Positions 1-9,289 of a stretch of 64,000 bases of DNA are shown here, one piece after another (within the stretch, counting starts at the first letter, position 1; each line of letters starts with the position of its first letter). Made by a program: the position numbers and the translations under genes. Below the pieces are notes generated by a model. It was not told the DNA's origin and did not search any database. It worked only from the letters and a program-made list of their open reading frames with translations. Origin of the DNA: Candidatus Sumerlaeia bacterium (GTDB taxonomy: Bacteria > Sumerlaeota > Sumerlaeia > SLMS01 > JAHLLQ01); contig JAHCAW010000009.1 of assembly GCA_019634695.1 (NCBI GenBank), positions 40,451 through 104,450 of the forward strand, read 5' to 3'.

Positions 1-150
1 CGCGGCCAGCGTGGCGAGTTGCGCGCCACGGGCGACCGCGCCCTTGGGCGGCATCATCACCTCCATGTCCCACTCGAGGAGGGACATGGCGGCGCTCAGA
101 TCGTGGATTTCGGCGAGCAGTTCGCGCAGGCGTTCGAACGTCGTGTGCAT
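1..150 (-). CDS. Carboxypeptidase Taq (M32 metallopeptidase), N-terminal fragment
   Basis: Only the first 50 codons lie in the window; the gene runs off the left edge. The translated start contains the motif SLLEWDMEVMMPP followed by GAVARGAQLATLA, which is the conserved N-terminal helix pair of M32 carboxypeptidases (usual form LLSWDQ..MMPPGGAEARAEQLATL). The family are about 500-residue zinc carboxypeptidases of the cytoplasm with a HExxH site that lies outside this window. The ATG is preceded at about 9 nt by TTTGGAG. The gene follows the MFS permease on the same strand across a strong hairpin, so it is probably transcribed separately. Confidence 0.8.
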   Translation of the reverse strand, partial: MHTTFERLRELLAEIHDLSAAMSLLEWDMEVMMPPKGAVARGAQLATLAA

Positions 151-181
151 GGGGCGAAACTCCAAAGGGTGGAAACACGAG

Positions 182-218
182 CGCGCCCGTCGTGCCGGGG
201 TGGCAGGCGACGGGCGCG
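182..218 (-). terminator. Hairpin terminator after the MFS permease gene
   Basis: An 11-bp perfect inverted repeat (182-192 with 208-218) encloses a loop that itself holds a 4-bp stem (TGCC 193-196 with GGCA 202-205). It sits 20 nt past the stop of the MFS gene and before the RBS of the M32 peptidase gene. There is no clear T-run, so termination efficiency is uncertain. Confidence 0.6.
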
Positions 219-238
219 TCGGGATGCGTCGGCGGCGA

Positions 239-2257
239 TCAGGTCGCGGCGTGTCCCTTCTTGCCGAAGCTGGCGTCGATCGGCAGGAAGGGGATCAACA
301 GACAGCCCGGGATCACGAGGACCATGACCAGCAGGAAGAAGTGCTGGTAGCCGATGGCTTCCTGGATGAATCCGCTGGGCATCTGCGGGATCATGACGCC
401 GAGCGCCATGAAGCCGGTGCACAACGCATAGTGCGCCGTGCGGTACGGCCCCTTGGCGGCCATGATCATCACCATCAGGAAGGCGGACAAGCCGATGCCG
501 TAGCCGAAGGCCTCGAAGCCGACCAGTGCGTTGATGATCACGAGGTTGCCGATGGGCTGCGTGTAGGCCATGTAGAGATAGCCCAGGTTGGGCAGGTGCA
601 TGAAGGCGACGAGGATCCAGATGATGCGCTTGAGGCCGAAGGTGGAGATCAACCATCCGCTGAGCAGGCCGCCGACGATCAGCGCGATGACGTAGATGAT
701 CGAGTTGGCGAAGGCGAACTCGGAGAGCGACATGTTCATGCCGCCGCTCTCGACAGAGCCTAGCAGGAAGGGCGACTTGAGCGACGACAGCGGAATCTCG
801 CCGAGGCGGTACAGCAGGATGAAGGAGAGAACGATCGCGATCTTCTCCTTGGCGAAGAAGGTCTCGAAGACGTCGGCAAAGCCGATGCGACTGAAGTCCG
901 ACATGGAGCGGAAGAAGGACCGGGTCATCTTCTTCAGGCCGGGGGCGAAGAAGAGGACGAAGCCGGCCAGAGTCGGCGTCAGGATCGACATCAACTTGTA
1001 GAGGAAGTCGTAGAGCTTCTTGTCGACGGCCTCGGTCGAGGCCGCCAAACCCCTGAACAGCAGGGGCCCGAGTTCGGGCTGGTAGGCCATCATGACGCGG
1101 TAGACGGTGTAGCCGAGCAGGAAGGGAACGAGCACCGTGGCGGCGACGGCGACGGCGGGCACCCAGAAGGGCGGCCGGTTCGTTGTCTCGACCGAATCGG
1201 CGAACGCGCGCGGCATCATGAAGCGATGGTAGAGCGCGAGCAGGAAGTAGATGCCGCCGGCGGTCAGCAGCACCACTGCCCAGCCGAGCGCCACGTTGCC
1301 CGCCGAGATGCGGAACATCGCCGTCGCGCTGTTGCGCAGCCGGGGGTCCACCTTCGCGTGGATGTACTTGGGCTGGTCCCAGTTCTCGTGCGTGAAGGAC
1401 AGCACCGTCTCGTCGAGGCTGACCTCGGGTACCTTGATGCGCTCCTTGAGGACGACGGTGATCTTGCTGTCGGGTCCCGGGTCCTGCGCGAGACGAATCG
1501 CCAGCGTGGCCGAGGTGCCCGCGTCCACGCGCAGCGCCTGCGTGTCGACGATGATGCCCTGCTCGCCCGAGGGCGTGGTGATCGTGACGGGCATGTCGGC
1601 CAACAGATTGGCCTGCTGGCCGGGAGCGAGCGCGACGATGGCGACGTCGATCGGCGGCGGGCCGGTCCAGCGCTGCACCACGTCCGCCATGAAGACCAGC
1701 GGCCCGAGCGTGAAGATCCAGCCGACGCGGAAGGCGGTGCTGCGGATGCCGACGAAGAAGGCCTGCTGGCGCTCGTTGAGTGCGAGCATGTAGTAGCCGT
1801 CGCAGGCGATGTCGTGCGTGGCACTGGCGAAGGCAACGGCGAACAGGACGAGGATCGAGATGATGAAGAAGGCCGGCAGCCCCAGGATCAGCACGTCGGG
1901 CATCAGCACCGTGAACGCGGCACCCAGCAGACAGATGCCGACCATGAACTGCATCGAGGTGGTCCAGTTGCGCTTGGTCCAATACTTGTCGACCAGCGGC
2001 CCCCACAGGGGCTTGATGGTCCAGGGAAGGCTGAGCAGGCCGAGCCAGAAGAGCGCGGTGCGGTTCGGCACCCCCATCGTGAAGAACACGATGATGAACA
2101 TCTGGGTGACCAGAATGTACTGCATGCCTTGGAGGAAGTTGACACTGGGCACCCATGCCCACGGGGAAATGCGGCGCCCGTCGCGGTCGAGTTCGCCGAT
2201 GTTAATCGGCGCCTCGTCGGCTGCGGCTTGGGCGGGTGCGTTCTTGTCTTGTGTCAT
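239..2257 (-). CDS. AmpG-like MFS permease with a large extracytoplasmic insertion
   Basis: Inner-membrane transporter of 672 residues, much longer than a normal 12-TM MFS protein (about 400-500). The first half has AmpG-family features: PLWGPLVDKY after the second TM and ATHDIACDGYYM in the fourth, comparable to the SATQDIAIDA region of muropeptide permease AmpG. Between about residues 190 and 320 lies a hydrophilic beta-rich insert with the phrase LSFTHENWDQP, typical of Calx-beta/Ig-like repeats of exported proteins; this should face the periplasm, after TM5. The second TM bundle follows (about 330-660). By family, the substrate could be muropeptides or another oligosaccharide; nothing in the sequence fixes it. 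It is divergent from the Mla-type ATPase gene, with 185 nt between them. Confidence 0.75.
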   Translation of the reverse strand: MTQDKNAPAQAAADEAPINIGELDRDGRRISPWAWVPSVNFLQGMQYILVTQMFIIVFFTMGVPNRTALFWLGLLSLPWTIKPLWGPLVDKYWTKRNWTTSMQFMVGICLLGAAFTVLMPDVLILGLPAFFIISILVLFAVAFASATHDIACDGYYMLALNERQQAFFVGIRSTAFRVGWIFTLGPLVFMADVVQRWTGPPPIDVAIVALAPGQQANLLADMPVTITTPSGEQGIIVDTQALRVDAGTSATLAIRLAQDPGPDSKITVVLKERIKVPEVSLDETVLSFTHENWDQPKYIHAKVDPRLRNSATAMFRISAGNVALGWAVVLLTAGGIYFLLALYHRFMMPRAFADSVETTNRPPFWVPAVAVAATVLVPFLLGYTVYRVMMAYQPELGPLLFRGLAASTEAVDKKLYDFLYKLMSILTPTLAGFVLFFAPGLKKMTRSFFRSMSDFSRIGFADVFETFFAKEKIAIVLSFILLYRLGEIPLSSLKSPFLLGSVESGGMNMSLSEFAFANSIIYVIALIVGGLLSGWLISTFGLKRIIWILVAFMHLPNLGYLYMAYTQPIGNLVIINALVGFEAFGYGIGLSAFLMVMIMAAKGPYRTAHYALCTGFMALGVMIPQMPSGFIQEAIGYQHFFLLVMVLVIPGCLLIPFLPIDASFGKKGHAAT

Positions 2258-2442
2258 GGCGTGATCCCGTCGATCCCCCCGGAGGCGGGTGTATGGCGGG
2301 GACGAAATCCAGCGAGCCCGGGGATGGGTCGCGCGATGGTGTCCGAACCCCGGTCGGGACTAAGCTTTGGTTTGCGCCGGAGCAAGGTTTTTCCCCCAAT
2401 TGATCCGTCTTGTCGCACTTGAGCGCGCAAAGGGAGCCGCCC

Positions 2443-3186
2443 ATGCACCTGAAGATCGAGGGCCTGACGAAGTCATTCGACGGCAAGGAGGTCCTGCGCG
2501 GCGTGGACCTGGAGGTGCCGGCCGGCCAGCTCTGCGTCATCGTTGGCGCCTCCGGCACGGGCAAGAGCGTGCTGCTGAAGCACCTCGTCGGGTTGCTCAA
2601 GCCCGACGCCGGCCGGATCCTGGTCGATGACAAGGACATCGTGCCGCTGTCGGAGAACCAGCTCATGGAGGTGCGGCGGCGTTTCGGCATGATCTTCCAG
2701 AGTGCCGGGCTGCTCCAGTCGCTCACTCTCGGGCAGAACGTGGGGCTCGTGCTGGAGGAGATCCACGGCCGGCCCGCCGAGGAGGTGCGTCGCGTGGTGG
2801 CCGAGAAGCTGGCGATGGTCGGCCTCGAGGGCCGCGAGGACCAGTCGCCCTCCACGCTGTCGGGTGGCCAGCGCAAGCGCGCCGCCATTGCCCGCGCGCT
2901 CACCACCGACATGGACTGCCTGCTCTACGACGAACCCACCGCGGGGCTCGATCCGATCATCGCATCGACCGTCGACGAGGTCATCCGCGACGTCAACCGC
3001 CGAACCGGCGCCACCACCATCGTCGTCACCCATGATCTTGCCTCCATCTTCGCCGTCGCCGAGATGGTGCATATGCTGCACGAGGGTCGCTGCATCTTCT
3101 CGGGCACTCCCGAGGAGATGCGCGCCAGCACCAACGAACGCGTGCGCGAGTTCCTGGCCCGCGAGATTGCCCTCGCCGGCAAGTGA
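2443..3186 (+). CDS. ABC transporter ATP-binding protein, MlaF-like
   Basis: Cytoplasmic ATPase of 247 residues. Visible motifs are Walker A GASGTGKSVLLKH, signature LSGGQRKRAAIARAL, Walker B CLLYDEPTAGLDP and the switch His in VVTHD. The SGTGKSVLLKH form and the overall length match the MlaF/YrbF family that powers phospholipid trafficking with MlaE permease and MlaD MCE protein. Neither partner is in this window, so the assignment to lipid transport is inference. The ATG at 2443 is preferred over an upstream TTG at 2410 because AGGGAG lies 6-7 nt before it and the protein then begins at the usual first beta strand. Confidence 0.85.
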   Translation: MHLKIEGLTKSFDGKEVLRGVDLEVPAGQLCVIVGASGTGKSVLLKHLVGLLKPDAGRILVDDKDIVPLSENQLMEVRRRFGMIFQSAGLLQSLTLGQNVGLVLEEIHGRPAEEVRRVVAEKLAMVGLEGREDQSPSTLSGGQRKRAAIARALTTDMDCLLYDEPTAGLDPIIASTVDEVIRDVNRRTGATTIVVTHDLASIFAVAEMVHMLHEGRCIFSGTPEEMRASTNERVREFLAREIALAGK

Positions 3187-3207
3187 GCGGCCGGGAGGCC
3201 GTCCGCG

Positions 3208-4080
3208 ATGGACATCATCTGTCTCAACGGCGAGTTCGTCCCGCTCGAGCAGGCGCGCGTGTCGGCCACCGACGCGGGCTTCCTGCTGGGTGACGGCGTC
3301 TTCGAAACGATGCGCGTCGAGGACGGCCACGTCCTGTTTGCCTCGGACCACTTCGTCCGCCTGTCGCGCGGGTTGCGGGTGCTCGAGATTCCTTATGCCG
3401 TCGATCCCGAGCATCTGCTCGCGCTGTGCGAACAGGTGGTGGACGCGAACGAACTCCGCGACGCGCGTGTGCGCCTGACGGTGACACGCGGGCCAATGCG
3501 CAACCAGCCGATCGTGCCGCACGAGGGCGAGCCGACGCTGGCGATCGCAGCGACGGCGCTCGATCCGCGCGCCGAGGCAGTCCGCGCGCGCGGATGGCGC
3601 ATTGCCCTGGCGCCGCACCCGCGCAACCACCGCTCGCCGCTCGCGCACGTCAAGTCGGTCAGCTACCTCGAGTCCTCGCTCGCGCGCCGTCACGCGACGC
3701 GACTCGGCTTCGACGACGCCTTGTTGCTGAACACCGACGGCCTGGTGGCCGAGACGTCGATCGCGAACATCTTCCACGTGCGGGACGGCCGGGTGACGAC
3801 GCCGCCGCTGTCGGACGGGCCGCTGCCCGGCACGATGCGCGCCCGCGTGCGTACACTCTGCGAGGGCATCGGCGTCGAATGCGTCGAGGCGTCGCTGACA
3901 GTCGAGGACCTTCTGGCGGCGGATGAAGTGTTCGCCACGAACGCCCTGATGCAGGTGATGCCGGTGTGTGCCCTGGGCGAGCGCGCGATCGGCAACGGAT
4001 GCCCGGGACTGACGACCGGTCTGCTCTTCGACGCGCATCGGGCCGTCGTCGATTCGCACCTCGGTCGCCGCCGGCACTGA
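3208..4080 (+). CDS. Class IV PLP-dependent aminotransferase (BCAT/DAAT/ADC-lyase family)
   Basis: A 290-residue fold-type IV PLP enzyme. The N-terminal GDGVFETMRV and the later HVKSVSYLESSLARR carry the Schiff-base Lys region; ALLLNTDGLVAETSIANIF is the phosphate-cup motif of the family. Members are branched-chain aminotransferase, D-amino acid aminotransferase and 4-amino-4-deoxychorismate lyase (PabC). The ETSIANIF wording and short length fit DAAT/PabC rather than classical IlvE, but the substrate cannot be decided here. It starts 21 nt after the ATPase stop, so the two are probably cotranscribed. Confidence 0.85.
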   Translation: MDIICLNGEFVPLEQARVSATDAGFLLGDGVFETMRVEDGHVLFASDHFVRLSRGLRVLEIPYAVDPEHLLALCEQVVDANELRDARVRLTVTRGPMRNQPIVPHEGEPTLAIAATALDPRAEAVRARGWRIALAPHPRNHRSPLAHVKSVSYLESSLARRHATRLGFDDALLLNTDGLVAETSIANIFHVRDGRVTTPPLSDGPLPGTMRARVRTLCEGIGVECVEASLTVEDLLAADEVFATNALMQVMPVCALGERAIGNGCPGLTTGLLFDAHRAVVDSHLGRRRH

Positions 4081-4122
4081 CAGTTGCACCCGAAAATCAC
4101 ATTGTTCGCCGACACGAGGGAT

Positions 4123-4147
4123 GTCCGCGCTTGCACCCCTCGCGGAC
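4123..4147 (+). terminator. Possible hairpin terminator
   Basis: A 7-bp perfect GC-rich stem (GTCCGCG 4123-4129 with CGCGGAC 4141-4147) with an 11-nt loop lies in the 120-nt gap after the aminotransferase. No T-run follows, so this is a weak call. Confidence 0.35.
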
Positions 4148-4200
4148 GATGCTTCTCATCGCACGTCTTCCCATTCGTCCGCCTTTGGAGATTCGCCATC

Positions 4201-6600
4201 ATGCTGCCAACCCCCCGCCTCACCGCGCTTCGCACGCTTGCCTTGGCGGCGATCATCGGCCTCGCAGGGGCCTGCGCGCGCACGTCCGTCGCGCCGGCCC
4301 CGCTGGCGGGCGTTCCCGGGCCGCCGGTGCCGGCAGTCTTCGAGCAGGCCGGCTATCGCGACGGCGTGCCCTTTGCCCTCGAGCGCGAACTCGCCCCCGG
4401 CGTCCTGCATCGGTTCGACGTCCTGGCCGGCGGCCCGCTCGCCATCAACACGATCACGATGGACCTTGCGACGGGCGACCTGCGCCTCGAGGCCGAGAAG
4501 GGACGGCGCGGCATGACCACGCGCGAGACGGTCCCCGCTCTCGTGCGCCGCATCAACGATCCCGCCGCGCGACCCATCGCTGCCATCAACGCGGACTTCT
4601 GGGGCTCGAACTCCGTTCCCATCGGCCCGTTCGTCGACGAGGGCATGATCTGGAAGTCCCCCTTCATCGGCAACAACGGCGAGCCCCGCAGCGTTTTTGC
4701 GTGGGACGCGGACCACAACATCCACATCGGACGGCCGGAGTGGAGCACCCACATCCGCCCCGCCGAAGGCACGGCGACGCTGGCGATCAATCGCGTGAAC
4801 TTCCCCGTCGTGGACGAACCGGTGACGGTCTACACGTGGCCGATCGGCGACACGGCTCCCACGTTGGAACGTGCCGAGCAGCGCGTGGCAGTGCGGCTTG
4901 ATGCGCCGGGCTGGCTGCCGAACAAGCCCGCGCCCGGCACCGTCGAGCCCGCCGGCGCGAGCGAACTCGGGTCCGACCGTGTGATCGTCAGCATCGCGGA
5001 GGGCACGCTGCCCGAGTGGCTGGCGCCCGGACGCCGCGTGGTTCTCGAGGCGCGCCTCGGCGGCGTGCCCGGCCCCGTCGTTGGTCTGGTCGGCGGCGGA
5101 CCCCAGTTGCTCCATCGCGGCGAGATCGTCGTCGACGAAACCGCTCCCCGCGAGTCCATCGCGCCCAGCTTCGTCACCACGCGTCATCCGCGCACCGCCG
5201 TTGGCGTGAAGGCCGACGGCAAGACCGTCGTGTGGACCGTCGTCGATGGACGACAGGCGGGTCGCAGCATCGGCATCGATCTCGTGGACCTTGCGCAGTG
5301 GCTCAAGGATCAGGGATGCGTCGATGCGATCAACCTCGATGGTGGCGGCTCCTCGACGATGACCGTGCGCGACGAACTCGTCAACTTCCCGTCCGATGCC
5401 GGTGGTGCGCGTTCGGTGACCAACGCCGTTGTGCTTCAGCGCACGGCGCCGCTCGGCAAGCCGGCGCGTCTTGCCATCGTGCCGGAGCAGGCGCTGCTGG
5501 CGCCGTCGAGCCGCTACGAGTTGGGCGCGACGTTCCTCAACGCCGCGGGCGAACCGCTGGCCGTCGATGGATGGCGCCTCGAGTGGAAGCTGCTCCAGGG
5601 CGATGCGACATTGACCAAGGATGGCGTTCTCACCACCGGACCGAACCCCGAGACCGTCACCGTGCAAGTGATCGCCACATCGCCCGGCCTGCCGTTCGGC
5701 GGCACGTTTGTGCAGTCGGGGCACGGTTGGGATGCCGTCTCGAAGGCGCCGCTGCTGTCGTGGACACGCCGCCGCATCGGCCGCACGGTTACGCTCGAGG
5801 TGCACGCGCCGTCTCGCGTGGCATTCGATCCGCACGCGTTGTTGCTGGATCGCGGCGAAACAGCTTCCGTGCGGCTCAACGCCGCCGACGCGCAGGGGCG
5901 TCCCTTCTGGAATCCGCAGGGCCTGCGTCTGGTGACGGTGCCTTCGTTCCTCGCGCTGGACACGGAGAAGGGCGTCCTGACCGCGGAACAGACGGGAGCG
6001 GACTTCCTGAAGGCGACGTTCGGCGGCATCGAGACGCGGTTGCCCGTGGCGGTGGATCGCTTCGAGATGCACGAGGTCTTCGGCTTCGACGCGCTGCCCG
6101 CGGCCGACGCGACGGCGTGGCTCGAGACGATGAACCACAAGCCCGACGCGACGGCGCTTACATTGGAGACGACGACGCGTCGCTCGGGAGCCGCGAGCTG
6201 GAGCCTCGAGTACGGCATGGTGCCGCGCGGCACGACACGCATCGGACTGCCGATCGCCGTCGAGCTGCCCGGCGAGCCGCTCGCCGTCGGAGTCTGGATT
6301 CACGGCGACGGACAGGATCAGTGGCTGCGCGGCGACCTGCGCGACGCGCGCGGCAATCGCTACTACCTCGACTTCACGACCTCGTCGGCCGGCATCTCCT
6401 GGAAGGACGAGTGGCGCCTGGCGCGGGCATCGCTGATCAACCCGACGCCGGCCGGCACGCCCGACGGTCCGCTCGCCTATCCCCTGACCCTGCACGCGCT
6501 CTATCTCGTCCAGCCGACCGCCGACTCCAAGCGCGACGGCCGCATCCTGCTCGACGGCCTGACCACCTTCGATCTGCCCGCCGAGCTGCGCGCGCCCTGA
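4201..6600 (+). CDS. Exported phosphodiester glycosidase (NAGPA domain) protein with C-terminal beta domains
   Basis: A 799-residue exported protein. The ATG at 4201 has TTGGAG upstream and gives a hydrophobic signal ending in IIGLAGAC, a probable lipobox with Cys about residue 22, so it is likely a lipoprotein. Residues about 50-420 form a phosphodiester glycosidase (NAGPA/DUF2233) domain: AINADFWGS near the start, then TRHPRTAVGVK, AINLDGGGSSTM and SVTNAVVLQR, the conserved core around the active site. The rest (about 420-799) looks like Ig-like strands followed by a carbohydrate-binding-like sandwich. The family hydrolyses sugar phosphodiesters, as in mammalian uncovering enzyme and bacterial exopolysaccharide proteins. 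A glycosyltransferase follows, so cell-surface polysaccharide turnover is a reasonable inference. Confidence 0.85.
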   Translation: MLPTPRLTALRTLALAAIIGLAGACARTSVAPAPLAGVPGPPVPAVFEQAGYRDGVPFALERELAPGVLHRFDVLAGGPLAINTITMDLATGDLRLEAEKGRRGMTTRETVPALVRRINDPAARPIAAINADFWGSNSVPIGPFVDEGMIWKSPFIGNNGEPRSVFAWDADHNIHIGRPEWSTHIRPAEGTATLAINRVNFPVVDEPVTVYTWPIGDTAPTLERAEQRVAVRLDAPGWLPNKPAPGTVEPAGASELGSDRVIVSIAEGTLPEWLAPGRRVVLEARLGGVPGPVVGLVGGGPQLLHRGEIVVDETAPRESIAPSFVTTRHPRTAVGVKADGKTVVWTVVDGRQAGRSIGIDLVDLAQWLKDQGCVDAINLDGGGSSTMTVRDELVNFPSDAGGARSVTNAVVLQRTAPLGKPARLAIVPEQALLAPSSRYELGATFLNAAGEPLAVDGWRLEWKLLQGDATLTKDGVLTTGPNPETVTVQVIATSPGLPFGGTFVQSGHGWDAVSKAPLLSWTRRRIGRTVTLEVHAPSRVAFDPHALLLDRGETASVRLNAADAQGRPFWNPQGLRLVTVPSFLALDTEKGVLTAEQTGADFLKATFGGIETRLPVAVDRFEMHEVFGFDALPAADATAWLETMNHKPDATALTLETTTRRSGAASWSLEYGMVPRGTTRIGLPIAVELPGEPLAVGVWIHGDGQDQWLRGDLRDARGNRYYLDFTTSSAGISWKDEWRLARASLINPTPAGTPDGPLAYPLTLHALYLVQPTADSKRDGRILLDGLTTFDLPAELRAP

Positions 6601-6696
6601 GAGCAACGCCCTGAGGGCCACGTCCCGAAAGAAGCGTTGCTTCCGGGCGCGACTCCGGGCCACATCGTCGCCATCGCTCCCGTGTCGGAGTTCCGC

Positions 6697-7491
6697 ATGA
6701 CCCACGGAGTCGTCTACGCCGCGACCGGTGCGCGCCACGTCCGCGAGGCGTTGCGCTCCGCCCGCACGTTACGCCGCCACATGCCGACCGTTCCGATCTG
6801 CCTGCTCTCGGCCGAGCCGGTGCAGTCGCCGCTGCTGACCTTCAACGTGGTGCTCGAGGGCCTGCACGACCACGAACGTCCGAAGCTCCACCTCGACGCC
6901 TCGCCCTTCGAGCGCACACTCTACCTCGACTCGGACACGCTCGTGGCGGGCGACCTTGCGCCCGTTTTCGAAGTTCTCGACCGCTTCGACTTCGCCGCGC
7001 ATCAGTACTCGTCCGGCTATCACTACACGCTGGAGGGGCTGCCCAACACGTTCCCGGAGTTCAACTCGGGCGTGCTGGCCTTCCGGCGCACTTCGGGCAC
7101 CGATGCCTTCTTCGCGGCATGGCGCGACAACTACGCGCGCCTGGGCGAACGTGTCGACCAACCGAGCCTGCGCGTGACACTCTACGAGAGCGACCTGCGC
7201 GTGGCGACGCTGCCGCCCGAGTACAACTTCATGCCCTACTTTCCGAACTACGCCACGGACCGTGTGCGCATCCTGCACGGGCGTCCACACGAAGCGCTCG
7301 TCGCGCTCGAGCGCGACATGAACCGGCGGCTCGGGTATCGCAGCTATGCGCCCGGACTGGGCTGCGTGATGGTGCGCGAGGCGCTCGGCGCGGGCGACAT
7401 GGTGCGCCTGCTCGGGCGGGCGATTGCCACCTGCGTTCGCGGCGTCGCCGTGCGTCCGGCGCGGGCGGTGCGCCGGATCGCACGACGATGA
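6697..7491 (+). CDS. Nucleotide-diphospho-sugar glycosyltransferase (GT-A, GT8-like)
   Basis: A 264-residue soluble GT-A fold enzyme. The DxD metal site is in RTLYLDSDTLVAGDL, and the acceptor-side motif PEFNSGVLAFRR and the late HGRPHEAL are arranged as in GT8-like enzymes. The ATG at 6697 has GGAG at about 6 nt; an earlier possible start at 6637 lacks one and adds a non-conserved tail. The Arg-rich C terminus could allow membrane association. Donor and acceptor are unknown. The gene lies downstream of the NAGPA protein and converges on hydA with a 9-nt gap. Confidence 0.75.
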   Translation: MTHGVVYAATGARHVREALRSARTLRRHMPTVPICLLSAEPVQSPLLTFNVVLEGLHDHERPKLHLDASPFERTLYLDSDTLVAGDLAPVFEVLDRFDFAAHQYSSGYHYTLEGLPNTFPEFNSGVLAFRRTSGTDAFFAAWRDNYARLGERVDQPSLRVTLYESDLRVATLPPEYNFMPYFPNYATDRVRILHGRPHEALVALERDMNRRLGYRSYAPGLGCVMVREALGAGDMVRLLGRAIATCVRGVAVRPARAVRRIARR

Positions 7492-7500
7492 TCGCGCGCC

Positions 7501-9243
7501 TCAGCGGGCGTAGGTCAGGCGTGCCTGATACTGCGTGTGCAGCAGGCTGTGGGACTTCTGGCCGAGCGGCTTCTCGAGGAACTCGGCGTAGAGCCGCTTG
7601 ACCTCGGGGTTCTCGTGCGACTTGCGCAGCGTCATCGCCTCGTCCTCGGAGTAGAGGCCGCGAGCGCGCGCGCGACGCACCTCGTCCGTGACGCCGTAGA
7701 GCTGGCCACCGCCACCGACGCACCCGCCCGGGCACGCCATCACCTCGATGAAGTGATACGGCGGATCCTCGCCCTTCTCCTTGGCCTCCTGGACGCGGCG
7801 CAGCACCGACTCGACGTGCGACAGACCGTGTGCGACGGCCACGCGCACCTCCTTGCCGGCGATGACGACCGTGCCCTCCTTGACGCCCTTCATGCCACGC
7901 ATCGCCTCGAAGTCGATCTTGTCGAGCGACTGGCCGGTGAGCAGGTCCTGGGCCGTGCGCAGGGCGGCTTCCATGACGCCGCCGGTAGCGCCGAAGATCG
8001 TGCCCGCGCCGGAGTACTCGCCCAGAATGCGGTCGCACGGCTCGTCGGGCAGGTTGCGGAAGTCGATGCCCGCCTGCTTGATCATGCGCGCCAGTTCGCG
8101 CGTCGTCAGGGAGACGTCGACGTCCTGGTAGCCCGATGCCGACATCGACGCACCGCGCTTGATCTCCCACTTCTTCGCCGTGCAGGGCATGATCGAGACG
8201 ACGCGCATGCGTGCCGGGTCGAGTCCCTCGCGCTTGGCATAGTAGGTCTTGGCGAGCACGCCGACGATCTCGTGCGGCGACTTCGTCGTCGAGAAGTGAT
8301 CGATCATGTCGCCGTAGAACTTCTCCATGAAGTCCACCCATGCGGGGCAGCAGCTCGTGATGAGCGGCAGTTCGCCCTTGCGATGGAGGAAGCGCTCGAT
8401 GAACTCGCTGCCCTCCTCGAGGATGGTGACGTCGGCACCGAAGTTGGTGTCAAAGACGCGGTCGAAGCCCATGCGGCGCAGCGCGGCGTAGAGCTTGCCG
8501 GTGACGTTGGTACCGGGGGGCAGGCCGAAGGCTTCGCCGATGGCGACGCGGACGGCGGGCGCGATCTGCACCGTGGTGAGAAGCGAGCTGTCCTTCAGGT
8601 AGTCCCACACGATGGCGGTCTCGTCGAGTTCGACGATGGCGCCGGTGGGGCAGTGGGCGGAGCACTGGCCGCACTTGACGCAGGGCGACTCGCCCAGGTT
8701 CACGCCGGCCGCGGCGATCCGCGTGTCGTAGCCGCGGTTCAGGAAGCATAGCGCATGCACGTTCTGAATGTTCTGGCAGACCTCGACGCAACGCCCGCAG
8801 CCGATGCACTTGCGCGGATCGATGGTCAGCACGCTCGTGTCGTCGTACAGATCGTAGTCGGGCACGATGTCGGCGAACTCGACCTGGCGGATGCCGAAGT
8901 CGGAGGCCAGCGTCTGGAGCTCGCAGTTGCGATTGCGGCCGCAGGTCAGGCACTGATTCGGATGCTTCGAGAGGATCAGCTCGACGACCGACCGGCGGAC
9001 CTCAACGAGTTCGGGGTCGTGCGTCGTGATCTGCATGTCCTTCTCGAGCGGCGTGCAGCAGGCCCGCAGCATCCGGTTGATGCCCTTGGCCTTGACGATG
9101 CAGAGACCGCATGCGGCCGTCGGGTCAAGGTCGGGATGCTTGCACAGCGTCGGGATTTCGATCTGCAGAGACCGTGCGGCCTCGAGGATCGTCGTGCCTT
9201 CGGGCACTTCGACGGCGATGCCGTTGATTGTCGCGCTGGTCAT
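7501..9243 (-). CDS. hydA: [FeFe]-hydrogenase catalytic subunit HydA (NAD(P)-linked, HndD-type)
   Basis: Cytoplasmic catalytic subunit of 580 residues, close to HndD and the core of Thermotoga HydA. In order: an N-terminal [2Fe-2S] ferredoxin/NuoG-like domain (AACGLCIVKAKG), a His-Cys3 [4Fe-4S] site (HPNQCLTCGRNRNCELQ), two [4Fe-4S] motifs (CIGCGRCVEVCQN and CVKCGQCSAHCPTGA) and the H-cluster domain with TSCCPAWV, MPCTAKKWE and MACPGGCVGGGGQ. The C-terminal small-subunit-like tail (GLYSEDEAMTLRKSHENP) is present. It reversibly reduces protons with electrons from the NADH-oxidising partners encoded upstream. The H-cluster maturases HydE, HydF and HydG are not in the window. Last gene of the operon, 46 nt after hydB. 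Confidence 0.96.
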   Translation of the reverse strand: MTSATINGIAVEVPEGTTILEAARSLQIEIPTLCKHPDLDPTAACGLCIVKAKGINRMLRACCTPLEKDMQITTHDPELVEVRRSVVELILSKHPNQCLTCGRNRNCELQTLASDFGIRQVEFADIVPDYDLYDDTSVLTIDPRKCIGCGRCVEVCQNIQNVHALCFLNRGYDTRIAAAGVNLGESPCVKCGQCSAHCPTGAIVELDETAIVWDYLKDSSLLTTVQIAPAVRVAIGEAFGLPPGTNVTGKLYAALRRMGFDRVFDTNFGADVTILEEGSEFIERFLHRKGELPLITSCCPAWVDFMEKFYGDMIDHFSTTKSPHEIVGVLAKTYYAKREGLDPARMRVVSIMPCTAKKWEIKRGASMSASGYQDVDVSLTTRELARMIKQAGIDFRNLPDEPCDRILGEYSGAGTIFGATGGVMEAALRTAQDLLTGQSLDKIDFEAMRGMKGVKEGTVVIAGKEVRVAVAHGLSHVESVLRRVQEAKEKGEDPPYHFIEVMACPGGCVGGGGQLYGVTDEVRRARARGLYSEDEAMTLRKSHENPEVKRLYAEFLEKPLGQKSHSLLHTQYQARLTYAR

Positions 9244-9289
9244 GGAAGAATGCCCCTGGCAAGTGGTGTGGCGTGGCGCGGCGTGCGCG

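Noticed and set aside
96..2162. A 688-codon open frame on the minus strand overlapping the MFS gene in another frame
   Set aside because: Its translation is Arg/His/Pro-rich with no domains, while the other frame encodes a clear permease; it is a GC-rich shadow frame.
4156..6738. An 860-codon minus-strand frame opposite the phosphodiester glycosidase gene
   Set aside because: Arg/Ala/Gly-rich without recognisable domains; the plus-strand gene has a signal peptide and NAGPA motifs.
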